Source: Ferrovibrio sp041906005
Lineage (GTDB): Bacteria > Pseudomonadota > Alphaproteobacteria > Ferrovibrionales > Ferrovibrionaceae
Length of the DNA stretch: 64,000 nt
Direction of reading: 5' to 3'
Assembly (NCBI RefSeq): GCF_041906005.1
Contig: NZ_JAYRJY010000002.1
Coordinates: 248,001 to 312,000 of the forward strand
The notes beneath the pieces were generated by a model. The model had not been told where the DNA came from and did not search any database. It saw only the letters and a program-made list of their open reading frames with translations. A program made the position numbers and the translations under genes. Below are positions 51,635 through 58,883 of this stretch, one piece after another; position 1 is the stretch's first letter, and each line of letters starts with the position of its first letter.

Positions 51635-52885
51635 ATGAGTGAGGCTATCAACCAAAACCAGCCGTCGTATGACGACGAGAAGATGTTCACCGACTTCGAC
51701 CGCCTCGCGCGCGGTAAGATTTTCGGCGGGCGTCTGGCGGCGGTGATTCAGTTCGTCAATCCCAAGACCTTCGAACGCAACCGCGAAAGCTACAATATCG
51801 TGGTGCATTCGATCCGGTCGTTGATGTCGAAATACGAGGGTTCGTTCTACACGTTGCACGATTATTCAATCGTGATGTTCGTGCGCCTGTCGGAGCGTTT
51901 TTTCGATCAGACCTTCGAGAAGCTGGTTCTGGAAATCGACGACATCCTGACCCGCAACAATGTCGCCATTGGCCTGACCCCGGAAGAGGCGGAAAACGCC
52001 GTCCGCTGGTATCGCTTCGACAGTCAGTTCGAGGAACTGCAGGAGCTGGTCGACAACATCCAGCAGCGCTTCCGCGTTTTCTCCGAGCGGCGCAAACGCC
52101 TGCTCGCCAAAGCAGGCACGGCGGCCGCCACAGGCGATGGCGCACCGCTGACGCCCGGCGCGTTGCAGCAGATCGACGACATCCTCAAGAAGGCCGACGT
52201 CTCGACCTTCATGAAGCGCCAGCCGGTGACGCTATGCTTCGGCAACCAGCCACCCAAGCCGATCTTCCAGGAAATCTTCGTCGGCGTGAACGAACTGCGC
52301 CAGGCGATTGCGCCAACCGTGAACCTGCGCGGCGCGCGTTCGCTGTTCCATCACCTGACCCGCACGCTGGATACCCGCGTGTTCCGCGCCCTACTGGATG
52401 GCTATGTGACGCGCAACAGCGGGCCGTTCAGCATCAACCTGAATGTCAGCACCATCCTGAGCGACACCTTCCGCGATTTTGACAGCCGCATCGGCAATAT
52501 CGTGAAGAAGGAACAGATCATCATCGAGATGCAGCGCTACGATGTGTTCTGGGATTACAACGAGTACCTGCTGGCCTGCGAATTCCTGCATAATTCCGGC
52601 TATCGCATCCTGATCGACGGCATCACGCCCGATCTGCTGCAGCTGTTCGGCCGCAAGGAGTTGAAAGCCGACTTCGTCAAGCTGTTCTATTTCAAGGACC
52701 GCCACGAAGACTGGATCGACAAGGAACTGGCCAGCAAGATTGCCGAAACCGATCCCAACCGCGTCATCATGGCGCGCTGCGAGACCGAAGAGGCGATGCG
52801 CGCCGGTCTGGCCGCCGGCATCCGCCTGTTCCAGGGTTGGCATATCGACAATATGATCCGCGCGTCGCGCGAAGTGGTGAACTGA
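51635..52885 (+). CDS. Degenerate GGDEF/EAL-like protein
   Basis: 416 aa, soluble. The C-terminal half aligns by eye with an EAL phosphodiesterase but lacks the catalytic motifs: PIFQEIFVGV replaces EAL, INLNVSTILS keeps the Asn, IIIEMQRYDVF keeps the Glu, LIDGITPD replaces DDFGTG, VKLFYF loses the IKID Asp, and RLFQGWHIDNM is the end motif. The N-terminal half (YNIVVHSIRSLMSKYEGSFY, then TLHDYSIVMFVR) looks like a degenerate GGDEF with no GGDEF residues. It may have become a protein- or nucleotide-binding regulator. GGAGAAAG lies 12 bp before the ATG. A small helical gene follows 58 bp later. Confidence 0.72.
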   Translation: MSEAINQNQPSYDDEKMFTDFDRLARGKIFGGRLAAVIQFVNPKTFERNRESYNIVVHSIRSLMSKYEGSFYTLHDYSIVMFVRLSERFFDQTFEKLVLEIDDILTRNNVAIGLTPEEAENAVRWYRFDSQFEELQELVDNIQQRFRVFSERRKRLLAKAGTAAATGDGAPLTPGALQQIDDILKKADVSTFMKRQPVTLCFGNQPPKPIFQEIFVGVNELRQAIAPTVNLRGARSLFHHLTRTLDTRVFRALLDGYVTRNSGPFSINLNVSTILSDTFRDFDSRIGNIVKKEQIIIEMQRYDVFWDYNEYLLACEFLHNSGYRILIDGITPDLLQLFGRKELKADFVKLFYFKDRHEDWIDKELASKIAETDPNRVIMARCETEEAMRAGLAAGIRLFQGWHIDNMIRASREVVN

Positions 52886-52943
52886 GCCAGCGACGGCTCG
52901 TTCCCATTACTCCCATTCACCCTTTTCGACAGCAGGTCGCGCC

Positions 52944-53378
52944 ATGTGGAACCGCTCCAGCCCAAAACCCAACCAGACCGAGAGCCAGGTGACGGAAATC
53001 CGCGCTGGCGCTGCCCCGCAGGTCAAGAAGCAGGTTTCATCCAAGGATAACGAGCGGATCGAGAAGATCCTGGCGAGCATCGCCATCGATACGTCGCAGA
53101 CCTTCAATGCGATGCTGGATTCGCTGATGGGCGAACGGCCGGTTTCTCATCATGAAAGCAACCAGACCCGCGACTTCATTGTCAGCGTGTTTGACGACAT
53201 CCGCCAGGAAAGCAACCGCGATGCCGTGGTGCTGGCACGCAAGTTCGCCGATATGTGCATGCGTGCCGCCGACCAGTTGAACGACAACCACCAGCGCACC
53301 GTGGCGCGCTGCGTCAGCGAGCTGTTCGAGCAATTCGCGGCCAAGCTCGATCATCGCGAGCCGGCCAATTCCAATTAG
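52944..53378 (+). CDS. Hypothetical helical protein beside the EAL-like gene
   Basis: 144 aa from MWNRSSPKPNQTESQVTEIR, with AGCAGG upstream. No family is recognised. The N-terminus is polar and probably disordered, followed by helices (DNERIEKILASIAIDTSQTF, AVVLARKFADMCMRAADQL). No membrane segment. It is 58 bp after the degenerate EAL gene and likely co-transcribed with it, so may be its partner. Confidence 0.7.
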   Translation: MWNRSSPKPNQTESQVTEIRAGAAPQVKKQVSSKDNERIEKILASIAIDTSQTFNAMLDSLMGERPVSHHESNQTRDFIVSVFDDIRQESNRDAVVLARKFADMCMRAADQLNDNHQRTVARCVSELFEQFAAKLDHREPANSN

Positions 53379-53399
53379 GCCGAACGAGAATCCGGAAAA

Positions 53400-54170
53400 T
53401 CAGAACGGGCCGTAATGGTCCAGTTCGCGTAGGAAATTGCCGGCCAGTTTCGCCGCATCCTCGCCGGTAGCCGTCTTGAACAGGGCGGCATCCTCGGACG
53501 ACAGCTTGGCCAGCGGCCGGATCAGGCCATCGAAGAAAAGATAGAATTCGCGCTCGCCGAATGGCAGGGCCTGCCCCTCGAAGGGGCGTTCGATATAGAC
53601 GTTCGATGAGATGCCGACCGCGGTCGGGTCGTGCTGCATCACCTTCATCGCCCATTCCTTCCGCGTCTCGAAAACGCGGAACGATTTCATCACGCGTGCA
53701 GCCACCTTGAAATAGAGCTGCTTGACGCGGGTATCGGCATAGTATTCCGCCCAGTCGAGCGGACCGCCGCCGGCGACGCGCAGTTCCTCGGCGATACTGG
53801 CCGCCTCTTCCGCCATCACGTCGACCTCGTCGCCGAACAGCGAGCGCACGAAAAAGAAGTAATTGCCGATCAGCCGGCGATCCAGCTTGTCCTCGGCGAA
53901 CAGGGTATCCAGCGGATGCACCAGCAGGCGGCCGAAGGCATTGACCCGGGCGCCCTTGCGCTCGTCCTCCTCGATCACCTTCATCAGGGCGTCGTAAGAC
54001 GCGCGGTAATAATGATCGTAATCCGGCGCAGTCTTCATTGCCTCGATCAACTGCCGCAGCGTTTCAATCGTGAATGGCGCCTTCTGTGCCTGCTGTTCGG
54101 CACCCTGAACCAGGGCATCAAACAGCCGGTTGGACATCTGACGGAGAAAATCCGGACCTCGGGTGATCAT
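53400..54170 (-). CDS. Hypothetical protein, unrecognised family
   Basis: 256 aa, soluble, mostly helical. Visible features are TIETLRQLIEAMKTAPDYDHYY, FGRLLVHPLDTLFAEDKLDR, NYFFFVRSLFGDEVDV and FEGQALPFGEREFYLFFDGL (short forms). No signal, membrane span or catalytic motif is visible. It converges with the 144-aa gene, 21 bp between stops, and is divergent from purU by 198 bp of non-coding sequence. Coding bias is normal. Confidence 0.75.
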   Translation of the reverse strand: MITRGPDFLRQMSNRLFDALVQGAEQQAQKAPFTIETLRQLIEAMKTAPDYDHYYRASYDALMKVIEEDERKGARVNAFGRLLVHPLDTLFAEDKLDRRLIGNYFFFVRSLFGDEVDVMAEEAASIAEELRVAGGGPLDWAEYYADTRVKQLYFKVAARVMKSFRVFETRKEWAMKVMQHDPTAVGISSNVYIERPFEGQALPFGEREFYLFFDGLIRPLAKLSSEDAALFKTATGEDAAKLAGNFLRELDHYGPF

Positions 54171-54368
54171 CGTATTTTGTCTGGCCTATAGCCGAATCCG
54201 TTCCTGCTGGCCGCAGCTTAAAGGGGCCGCCGGGCGGATGCGAGGCAATTCTTGGCGCGTCGCCGGGAACGCAGATACGCTTTATTAACCCTCACGTTGC
54301 GTGGTAGCCGCCGCGCCGCTAGAGTGCCGCCCTTCCTTGCACCCTGCCCCGCCCTTGCAGCATCTGCC

Positions 54369-55235
54369 ATGAGCCTGATCCTTACCCTGTCCTGCACCGA
54401 CCGTCCCGGCATCGTCGCGGCTGTTTCCGGTTTCCTCGCCGCCAACCGTTTCAATATTCGCGAATCCGCCCAGTTCGGCGATGGCGAGACCGGTCTGTTC
54501 TTCATGCGCGTCTGCATCGAGGACCTGCAGACCGGGCCCGATGGCCAAAGCCGACCGGTGGAAGAAATCCGTGCCGCCTTCTCACCCATCGCCGCTCCAT
54601 TCAACATGACCTGGGGCATCCATGACGAACGCGTACGCCCTCGCGTTCTGATCATGGTGTCGAAATTCGGCCATTGCCTGAACGACCTGCTTTACCGCTA
54701 TTCCATCGGCGCCCTGCCGGTGGAGATTCCGGCCATCGTGTCGAACCACCGCGACTGGTATCAGCGCGCCGCCGCGCACGACATTCCCTATCACCACTGG
54801 CCGGTGACCCCGGCCAGCAAGGCGCGGCAGGAAAAGATGCTGCGCGACCTGATCGAACAGGAACGCATCGACCTGATCGTACTGGCCCGCTACATGCAGG
54901 TTCTGTCACCCGAATTGTCACGTGCCTTTGCCGGCCGCATCATCAATATCCATCACTCCTTCCTGCCCAGCTTCAAGGGCGCCAAGCCCTATCACCAGGC
55001 GCATCAGCGCGGCGTGAAACTGATCGGCGCCACGGCGCATTACGTGACCGAGGATCTGGATGAAGGCCCGATCATCGAGCAGGAAGTGGCTCGCGTGGAC
55101 CACAGCTATTCGCCCGATCAGCTCGCCGCCACCGGCCGCGATATCGAAAGCCTGGTGCTGGCGCGTGCGGTGAAATACCACGTCGAACACCGCATTTTCC
55201 CGAACGGCAACAAGACCGTGGTGTTCCGCGGCTGA
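54369..55235 (+). CDS. purU: Formyltetrahydrofolate deformylase
   Basis: 288 aa from MSLILTLSCTDRPGIVAAVS; longer in-frame starts are not supported. An N-terminal ACT domain (1-85) precedes a formyl-transferase-like domain with the active-site INIHHSFLPSFKGAKPYHQA and ATAHYVTEDLDEGPIIEQE. The Asn, His and Asp of the family are in place. It hydrolyses 10-formyl-THF to formate and THF, balancing one-carbon units for purine synthesis. Monocistronic, convergent with the MarR gene. Confidence 0.96.
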   Translation: MSLILTLSCTDRPGIVAAVSGFLAANRFNIRESAQFGDGETGLFFMRVCIEDLQTGPDGQSRPVEEIRAAFSPIAAPFNMTWGIHDERVRPRVLIMVSKFGHCLNDLLYRYSIGALPVEIPAIVSNHRDWYQRAAAHDIPYHHWPVTPASKARQEKMLRDLIEQERIDLIVLARYMQVLSPELSRAFAGRIINIHHSFLPSFKGAKPYHQAHQRGVKLIGATAHYVTEDLDEGPIIEQEVARVDHSYSPDQLAATGRDIESLVLARAVKYHVEHRIFPNGNKTVVFRG

Positions 55236-55250
55236 GGCCGCGCGAGCGGC

Positions 55251-55784
55251 CTATTCAATCGCCTCGCTGCCGAGGCTTTTGGCCACCTTCTTGAGCAGGC
55301 GGATCAGGGTGGCACGTTCCGCCGGGCTGAGCATCGCGACGATGTTCTTCTCGTGCTGCTCCACCTTGCGGGTCAGTTCGGCCAGGAAAGCCTCGCCCTC
55401 TGTGGTCAGGCGCAAGGCATAGGTGCGGCGATCTTCCGGCGTGCGTTCGCGCAGGATCAGGCCCTTGCGCTCCAGTTGGTCCAGGGCCGGCGTCAACGTG
55501 GACTTGTCCAGACCCACCGCGCGGCTGAGCGCCGTCTGATTGATGCCCGGATTGGCCTTCAGCAGGGTCAGGAGGCTGAAGCGCCCCGGCGTCAATTCCC
55601 CCATGCGGTCTGCCAGCTTGCCGACCACGCCGGCGAAATTCTCAAACACCGCAACCTGCGCAATGCGCAGGGCATAACCGTAATAGCCGGATAACGGGCC
55701 GCGATCGATCTTGCGGTCGACCTTGCGGTTGCCGGCGGGCTTTTCGCCTTTTGCCGGAGACGGATTGCGGGGAGCGCGCGCCAT
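55251..55784 (-). CDS. MarR-family transcriptional regulator
   Basis: 177 aa. A basic N-terminal tail (about 30 residues) precedes the MarR winged helix: LLKANPGINQTALSRAVGLDKST with LTPALDQLERKGLI (HTH) and RERTPEDRRTYALRLTTEGE (wing). It lies 1 bp behind dctM at the end of the dctPQM operon. The inverted repeat at 58802-58826 between dctP and the Ior genes is the probable target, so it would repress or tune both arms of the module and respond to the transported acid (inference). Confidence 0.9.
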   Translation of the reverse strand: MARAPRNPSPAKGEKPAGNRKVDRKIDRGPLSGYYGYALRIAQVAVFENFAGVVGKLADRMGELTPGRFSLLTLLKANPGINQTALSRAVGLDKSTLTPALDQLERKGLILRERTPEDRRTYALRLTTEGEAFLAELTRKVEQHEKNIVAMLSPAERATLIRLLKKVAKSLGSEAIE

Positions 55785-55785
55785 C

Positions 55786-57093
55786 TCAGTTCATATGGCT
55801 TGGCAGATACAGCGCGATGGCTGGAAACAATACAAGCAGGGCAAGGCGGATCAGATCCACAAGGATAAAAGGCATGACGCCCTTGTAGATTTGCCACAGG
55901 CTGACGTCGCGGGCAATCGAGTTGATGACAAAAACATTGATCCCGACCGGCGGCATCACCATGCCCAGGGTCGTGACCATGACGATGATGACGCCAAACC
56001 AGATCGGATCGAAACCGAGTTGCATCATCACCGGATAGATGATCGGCACAGTCACCAGGATGATGGCAAGCTCATCCATCAATGCGCCGAGAACCAGATA
56101 CATGATCAGGATCAGCACCAGGACGCCATAGGGCCCGACCGGCAGGCCGGTGAGGAAGTCGCTCACCCTCTGCGGCGTCTGGGTAATCACCAGGAAATAG
56201 CCAAACAGGAAGGCCCCCACAACGATGGTGAAGATCGATGCCGAGGTGCGGACGGCTTCGATCAGACTGGATTTGATCTCGCTCCAGCCGAGCCGGCCGC
56301 GCAGAATACCGATCAGCAGCGCGCCCACCGCGCCGCAGCCGGCCGCCTCGGTGGCCGTGAACACGCCACCATACAGGCCACCCACGATGCCGGTGAACAG
56401 CAGCACGGTGGCCCAGATATCGCGCAGCGAGGCAAGGCGTTCCTGCCAGCTGGCCTTGGGACCGCGTGGCAGCAGGTCGGGCCGCAACCAGCCAACCGTC
56501 TGGATCACGATCATGTAGAGCGCGATGGCCAGCAATCCGGGCAGAATGCCCGAAACAAACAGCTTGCCGATATCCTGTTCGGTGAGAATGCCGTAAAGGG
56601 CGAAGATCACCGATGGCGGAATCATGATCCCGAGCGTGCCGCCCGCGGCAATCACACCGGTGGAAATTCCCGGGTGGTAGCCGAAGCGTCGCATCTCGGG
56701 CAGCGTCACGGTCGTCATGGTGGCCGCCGTGGCCACCGACGATCCGTTGATGGCGGCAAAGCCCGCACAGGCGGCCACCGTCGCCATCGCCAAACCGCCT
56801 CGGCGATGCCCCAGCCAGGCCTCGCCGGCACGGAACAACTCGCGGCTCATGCCGGCCGCGGTTGCAAAGGCTCCCATCAGGATAAACATCGGGATCACGG
56901 CCAGATCGTAATCGGTCGCAACCCGGATCGGCGATTGCGCAAGCAGGTTCAACGCCGGCTTGGTGGCTGCCAGCAGGCCGAAACCGCCGACTCCGACAAT
57001 GCCCATGGCCACGCCGACCGGCACGCGCAGGACCATGAGAATGAAAAGGACAACAAAACCGCCGACCGCAACAAAATCCTGATCCACGGTCAT
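55786..57093 (-). CDS. dctM: TRAP transporter large permease DctM
   Basis: 435 aa with about twelve to thirteen membrane helices. Family motifs: LMVLRVPVGVAMGIVGVGGF, PMFILMGAFATAAGMS, NGSSVATAATMTTVTLPEM (shortened), GILPGLLAIALYMIV and PPVGINVFVINSIA. It forms the ion-coupled (Na+ or H+) translocator of a TRAP system with DctQ. ATGA overlap with dctQ. Confidence 0.95.
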   Translation of the reverse strand: MTVDQDFVAVGGFVVLFILMVLRVPVGVAMGIVGVGGFGLLAATKPALNLLAQSPIRVATDYDLAVIPMFILMGAFATAAGMSRELFRAGEAWLGHRRGGLAMATVAACAGFAAINGSSVATAATMTTVTLPEMRRFGYHPGISTGVIAAGGTLGIMIPPSVIFALYGILTEQDIGKLFVSGILPGLLAIALYMIVIQTVGWLRPDLLPRGPKASWQERLASLRDIWATVLLFTGIVGGLYGGVFTATEAAGCGAVGALLIGILRGRLGWSEIKSSLIEAVRTSASIFTIVVGAFLFGYFLVITQTPQRVSDFLTGLPVGPYGVLVLILIMYLVLGALMDELAIILVTVPIIYPVMMQLGFDPIWFGVIIVMVTTLGMVMPPVGINVFVINSIARDVSLWQIYKGVMPFILVDLIRLALLVLFPAIALYLPSHMN

Positions 57094-57557
57094 ACCTCTT
57101 TTTTGCCGGTCAACAGACGAACCAGACGCAGCAGCAGCAGAAGCGAGGCCAGAGCAATTCCCAAGGCCGCCACGGCGTGGAACGGCCAGACCGGCAGGCG
57201 CAGATCGAACGTCTGCTCGTTGCTGGCGAATACACTCGTCACCTTGCCTTCCAGCATCCAGGCGAATACGGCCATGAAGGCCAGCGTGACCGCAGTGGCG
57301 AAAATATCGATCAGACGTTTGCCCCAGGTCGGCGCCAATTCCCAGAAACCATCGACCTGGATGTGGCGGTTATGAAAGCCGGCCAGCGCGATGCCCCAGA
57401 ACATCGCAGTGCCGAGCAGCAGGCGGGAAAAATCGAAAGCGTCCGGCAGCCCATAATTGAACAGCCAGCGCAACATCACGGCCGCAAAGGTCAGGAGGGC
57501 GATGGCCCCCAGCAGCAGGCCAGCAATCAGCTCGACCTTGTCGATGAAGGTTTTCAT
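57090..57557 (-). CDS. dctQ: TRAP transporter small permease DctQ
   Basis: 155 aa with four membrane helices. ELIAGLLLGAIALLTFAAVM, FSRLLLGTAMFWGIALAG, and the HNRHIQVDGFWELAP segment are typical. It joins DctM and contacts the binding protein. It follows dctP by about 100 bp that contain a strong hairpin, so dctP can be made in excess of the permease. Confidence 0.93.
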   Translation of the reverse strand: MKTFIDKVELIAGLLLGAIALLTFAAVMLRWLFNYGLPDAFDFSRLLLGTAMFWGIALAGFHNRHIQVDGFWELAPTWGKRLIDIFATAVTLAFMAVFAWMLEGKVTSVFASNEQTFDLRLPVWPFHAVAALGIALASLLLLLRLVRLLTGKKEV

Positions 57558-57610
57558 CGGACAATCCCCCCTACCGGCACTCTAGCGGCAAGCACATGCG
57601 TGATGCAAAT

Positions 57611-57643
57611 CGGGGCTGCGGCCGCTTTCCGGTCGCAGCCCCG
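57611..57643 (-). terminator. Intercistronic hairpin between dctP and dctQ
   Basis: Arms 57611-57624 and 57630-57643 pair over 14 bp (outer stem CGGGGCTGCG/CGCAGCCCCG) with a 5-base loop. On the minus strand it lies just behind the dctP stop. There is no long T run after it, so it is more likely a partial terminator or an mRNA 3' end protector that lets the binding protein be made in excess over the permease (inference). Confidence 0.6.
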
Positions 57644-57658
57644 TTCAGCCACTCAGTG

Positions 57659-58705
57659 TCAGAACGCGGCGTTGCGCTTCTTCAGTTCAGCCTTCAGCTC
57701 GTTGAGAGCCTGCTCGCCGTTGACGCCCACCTTATTGACGTCATCGTACCAGGCCTTGGTCATCTCATCCGACAGCTTGCGCCAGGCGGCAATATCGGAA
57801 TCGCTGGGCTTCACACCCTCGTGTCCCGGCAGGGCCAGCATCTTGGCCTTGCCCGACGATTCGGCCTCGGCCCAGCCCGTATTCACCTTCTCAGACCATT
57901 CCGGCGTGCAATGCGCGTCGAACGCCTTCTTCTGGTTGGCCGAGAGTTTGCCGTAGGTGCCCTTGTTCACGGCCAGCACGAAGTTGCTGATATAGAGCGG
58001 TGCATCCATATGATACTTCACGGCCTTCTCGAAGCCGAAGATGAACACACTACCCCAGGGGAAGCTGATCGCATCCGCCAGGCCGCGCTCAAGGGCGTCA
58101 CGCGCTTCCGGTGCCGTGACCTGAACATTGGTGCCGCCGGCCAGTGTGACCAGGCGCGCCACCGAGGCATTGCCCGGGCGGATCTTGAGGCCCTTCAGGT
58201 CATCGGGCTTGGCGATCTTTGCCTTGCTGTGGAAGGTGCCCGGATCGTGCACGAAAGTGATGCAGACCTTGACGTCTGCCATCTCCTTCTCAGCGTATTT
58301 ACGATACCAGGCATCGATCGCAGCCGAGCCGCTCTTGCCGTTGGAGAACAGGAACGGGATTTCGCTGCCGGCAATCACCGGAAAACGGCCGGGTGTGTAT
58401 CCGGGATTGACATAGGTGATGTCGGCGATGCCATCGCGCGCCATGTCGTAATGGTCTTTCGCGGCGCCAAGCTGCTGCGAGGGGAAAATCTGGGTCTTCA
58501 CCGTGCCATTGGTTGCCTTCTCCAGTGACGCGCCCCATTCGCCGAAAGCCGGATGCAATGGATGCGACGGCGGCAGCCAATGGCCCAGACGCAGCGTGAC
58601 CGGCTTGTCCTGCGCCTGCGCGACCGGCGCGGCAGCAATCAGGCCAACGGCGGCGCCGAGGGCGAAGCCAAGGGCATAGGTGTGGAACTGGCATTTCAGG
58701 GCCAT
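57659..58705 (-). CDS. dctP: TRAP transporter periplasmic substrate-binding protein DctP
   Basis: 348 aa, Sec signal peptide (cleavage near VAQAQD). DctP-family folds: LRLGHWLPPSHPLHPAFGEW, KTQIFPSQQLGAAKDHYDM (shortened), LKGLKIRPGNASVARLVTLAG (with the conserved Arg that binds the substrate carboxylate) and LPGHEGVKPSDSDIAAWRKL. The substrate is likely a carboxylate; neighbour genes suggest an aryl- or keto-acid. It is the first gene of the operon. Confidence 0.93.
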   Translation of the reverse strand: MALKCQFHTYALGFALGAAVGLIAAAPVAQAQDKPVTLRLGHWLPPSHPLHPAFGEWGASLEKATNGTVKTQIFPSQQLGAAKDHYDMARDGIADITYVNPGYTPGRFPVIAGSEIPFLFSNGKSGSAAIDAWYRKYAEKEMADVKVCITFVHDPGTFHSKAKIAKPDDLKGLKIRPGNASVARLVTLAGGTNVQVTAPEARDALERGLADAISFPWGSVFIFGFEKAVKYHMDAPLYISNFVLAVNKGTYGKLSANQKKAFDAHCTPEWSEKVNTGWAEAESSGKAKMLALPGHEGVKPSDSDIAAWRKLSDEMTKAWYDDVNKVGVNGEQALNELKAELKKRNAAF

Positions 58706-58801
58706 GGTATTTTCCTCCGCTAGCGGACCGTCTCGTGCTGGATGCCGGCAGTCCTTTGGTTTTACCCGCCGACCCTATCAGGCGTGTTGGCGGGTGTAAA
58801 T

Positions 58802-58826
58802 ATAGTTTCGTTGGATACCAAACTAT
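58802..58826. promoter_or_regulatory. MarR-type operator between dctP and the Ior genes
   Basis: Inverted repeat ATAGTTT-N11-AAACTAT, extended by GT/AC inside, in the 178-bp divergent region. TAGTTT/AAACTA arms are known in MarR-family operators. TATATT on the minus strand (58799-58804), a possible -10 for dctP, overlaps the left arm, and TTGACC (58832-58837), a possible -35 for the Ior genes, follows the right arm. A single dimer could repress both directions. Confidence 0.68.
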
Positions 58827-58883
58827 TTTCCTTGACCATGGCCGAAGCTGGTGGGACATTCCGCGCCAGCGGGAGGAGTCGAC

